The notes below the pieces were generated by a model, which was not told the origin of the DNA, made no database searches, and worked only from the letters and a program-made list of their open reading frames with translations. This document shows positions 31,042-32,854 of a stretch of DNA of 32,854 nucleotides, in pieces. The stretch is taken from the NCBI GenBank assembly GCA_902761625.1, contig CACWLH010000024.1:1-32854 (forward strand), read 5' to 3'. Both the position numbers and the translations under genes were made by a program. This stretch comes from an uncultured Erysipelotrichaceae bacterium (GTDB lineage: Bacteria > Bacillota_I > Bacilli_A > Erysipelotrichales > Erysipelotrichaceae). Positions within the stretch are counted from its first letter, which is position 1; every line of letters begins with the position of its first letter.

Positions 31042-32854
31042 TTAAACTTTTTGCGCAAGCGTAGTTTTCGTAATGATTCCGTCAAAAGCCACCAGCACTG
31101 AGGGCAGCACCAGCAATACGCACAGCATTGAGATCAGAGCGCCTCTGGACATCAATGTGCATAATGAGCTGATCATATCGATGTTGGAGTACATGCCGAC
31201 ACCGAATGTCGAAGCGAAGAATGCCAGTGCGCTGACCATGACGGATTTCGCACTTTCATTGACCGCATCCGTGACAGCTTTTCTGACCGGAACACCGGCT
31301 GTGCGGCTGCGTCTGTATTTTGTTGTGATCAGGATCGCATAGTCAACGGTTGAACCAAGCTGGATGGTGCCGATGACGATGGAAGCGATAAACGGAATCT
31401 TCGATCCCGTATATGCGGGAATGCCCATATTGATCATGATTCCGAACTCGATGACTGCCACCAGAAGCGCAGGCAGGGAAATGGAGCGGAACACGATCGC
31501 AATGATCAGGAAGATCACGCCGATGGATACGGTACTGACGGTATTGAAGTCATGGTCGGTGATTTCAATCAGGTCTTTTGTGCATGGCGCCTCACCGATC
31601 AGCATCGATTCCGGATCATAGGCTTTTGCGATTTCAGTCAGCTTTGCGACCTGATTGTTCACCGCTTCGGAAGCCACCTCATATTCCGATCCGATCAGCA
31701 GCAGCTGATAGTTTTCACTGATCAAGGCATCTTTCAGTTTTTCCGGTACGAATTCTTCGGGAATCAGCGGTCCTTTGACCGTGTTGAGTCCGAGCACGAA
31801 TTTCACACCGTCTTCCTGTTTCATCTTGTCCGCCATTTCCATGACTTTCTTTTCTTCAATCCCTGAATCCATCAGCAGCATATGCGTGGAGTTCATATTG
31901 AATTCTTCCTTCAGTTTTTCATTTGCCTGAATGGAAGCGAGATCTCTTGGAAGCGAGCTGTCCAGGTTGTAATAAACCGGTGTGTTGCGGTATCCGTGGA
32001 CAATCGGGATCAATAACAATGCGCAGAGTATCAATACAATCTTTTCATGGCTGATACTGAATGTTGCAATGCCTTTGAGGTCCGGCAGCAATGCTTTATG
32101 TCTTGTTTTTCTCAACGGTCCGTCAAACACAAGAATCATTGCCGGCAGGACTGTCAGACAGCAGATCACACCGAGCAATACGCCCTTGGCCATGACAATG
32201 CCAAGATCCAGACCGAGTGTGAAGCTCATGAAGCACAAGGCGATAAAACCTGCGATTGTCGTGACGGAAGAGCCGATCACGCTGGACATCGTATCCTCGA
32301 TCGCATGCGCCATCGCTTTTTCCTTGTCTTCGGTTTCCGCATATTTTTCATAGCTGTGCCATAGGAAGATCGAATAATCCATCGTCACGCCCAGCTGCAA
32401 TACCGCAGCCAGCGCTTTTGTGACATAGGAGATCTGGCCCAGAAACAGGTTGGAGCCCAGATTGTATACAATCGCGATTCCGATACTTGCCAGAAAGACA
32501 AACGGAATCAGCCAGCTGTCCATGGCAAGCATCAGTGTGATTGCACACAGCACAACCGCCAGCAGCACATACAGCGGCGCCTCTGCTTCGGAAAGCGCCT
32601 GGGTATCGACAAGCACTGCCGTCATACCGCTTAAGAACACTCTTTCATCCGCGATCTTACGGATTTCTCTCACCGCATCCATGGTGCCTTCGGCGGAGGA
32701 TGTGTCATCGTACAGGATCATCAATAACGTCGCATCCCCGTGATTGAATGCCTCATATAAATCCTTCGGCAGCATCTCCATCGGAACGGACGTGTCAAGC
32801 AGACTGTCATACCAGATGACATCCTTGACATGAGGAACATCCTGTATTTTTTCC
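31042..32854 (-). CDS. MMPL/RND-family transporter, C-terminal part (5' end outside window)
   Basis: 604 codons are visible; the frame is open to the window edge, so the N-terminus is missing. Two blocks of membrane helices of the RND/MMPL type are seen. In the first, QLGVTMDYSIFLWHSYEK carries the conserved Asp-Tyr of the proton relay. After an extracellular domain (about residues 300-430 of the visible part) the second repeats it as QLGSTVDYAILITTKYRRSR. This duplicated sterol-sensing-like fold is typical of MmpL proteins that export lipids or peptides. It is the first visible gene of an operon with the 884-aa exported repeat protein, which is probably its extracytoplasmic partner. Confidence 0.93.
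   Translation of the reverse strand, partial: EKIQDVPHVKDVIWYDSLLDTSVPMEMLPKDLYEAFNHGDATLLMILYDDTSSAEGTMDAVREIRKIADERVFLSGMTAVLVDTQALSEAEAPLYVLLAVVLCAITLMLAMDSWLIPFVFLASIGIAIVYNLGSNLFLGQISYVTKALAAVLQLGVTMDYSIFLWHSYEKYAETEDKEKAMAHAIEDTMSSVIGSSVTTIAGFIALCFMSFTLGLDLGIVMAKGVLLGVICCLTVLPAMILVFDGPLRKTRHKALLPDLKGIATFSISHEKIVLILCALLLIPIVHGYRNTPVYYNLDSSLPRDLASIQANEKLKEEFNMNSTHMLLMDSGIEEKKVMEMADKMKQEDGVKFVLGLNTVKGPLIPEEFVPEKLKDALISENYQLLLIGSEYEVASEAVNNQVAKLTEIAKAYDPESMLIGEAPCTKDLIEITDHDFNTVSTVSIGVIFLIIAIVFRSISLPALLVAVIEFGIMINMGIPAYTGSKIPFIASIVIGTIQLGSTVDYAILITTKYRRSRTAGVPVRKAVTDAVNESAKSVMVSALAFFASTFGVGMYSNIDMISSLCTLMSRGALISMLCVLLVLPSVLVAFDGIITKTTLAQKV

Noticed and set aside
1..32854. Search by eye for tRNA, rRNA, prophage, toxin-antitoxin or defence genes
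   Set aside because: None seen; every long frame is explained by metabolic, transport or regulatory genes, or lies opposite one.

Overview
The window is chromosomal DNA of an anaerobic, low-to-mid GC member of the Bacillota. A gut-associated Erysipelotrichaceae-like bacterium is my best guess. The supporting evidence is strong AGGAGG-type ribosome sites before most genes, a tryptophan T-box leader, two RpiR-family regulators, lipoprotein signal peptides, a group-B-type [FeFe] hydrogenase and many Fe-S/flavin enzymes. The taxon is inference: there is no rRNA or other marker. I see no prophage, CRISPR array, tRNA or rRNA. Most genes lie on the minus strand in short units of 1-3 genes, each closed by a clear hairpin plus T-run.

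Layout. 1-690: N-terminal part of a MATE exporter (-). 779-1576: MscS channel (-). 1689-3023: carbohydrate-binding beta-helix-type lipoprotein with a Gly/Met-rich tail (-). 3165-5513: FeoA-FeoB fusion for ferrous iron uptake (-). 5654-7432: exported flavin reductase lipoprotein of the fumarate/urocanate reductase type (-), divergent from an RpiR regulator (7546-8301, +). 8339-8734: HIT hydrolase (+), converging on a PfkB-type phosphofructokinase and a phosphopantetheinyl transferase (8770-10355, -). 10448-10705: small unknown protein (+), followed by a broken aldo-keto reductase. 11067-11924: a fusion of a NifX-type domain, a His/Cys metal-binding linker and an SlyD/FKBP domain (+). 12026-13507: a cysteine-desulfurase-fold enzyme carrying a lipoprotein signal peptide (-). 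13727-15211: [FeFe] hydrogenase (-).

15406-18619 (-) is an operon of a lone PTS EIIC, a small membrane protein and a cytosolic sulfatase, divergent from its own RpiR regulator (18837-19592, +). The likely job is import and desulfation of a sulfated sugar. 19692-23938 (-) holds a 936-aa Fe-S/FAD/NAD(P) oxidoreductase paired with an amine-oxidase-like flavoprotein. 24252-25370 is a ferredoxin-type aldo-keto reductase (-). A Trp T-box (25825-26082) controls a stand-alone TrpB2 (26112-27482, +). 27483-28371 is a decayed stretch with the 3' end of a GH43 glycosidase gene next to remnants of an IS200/IS605-type element. The window closes with an 884-aa exported heptad-repeat protein and an MMPL/RND transporter that runs off the end (-).

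Together the genes suggest a fermentative anaerobe that imports ferrous iron, disposes of electrons through flavin reductases and hydrogenase-type enzymes, and scavenges host or plant glycans and indole/tryptophan. The best candidates for something undescribed are the lipoprotein cysteine desulfurase homologue, the NifX-SlyD fusion, and the EIIC/membrane protein/sulfatase cassette with its palindromic operator sites.
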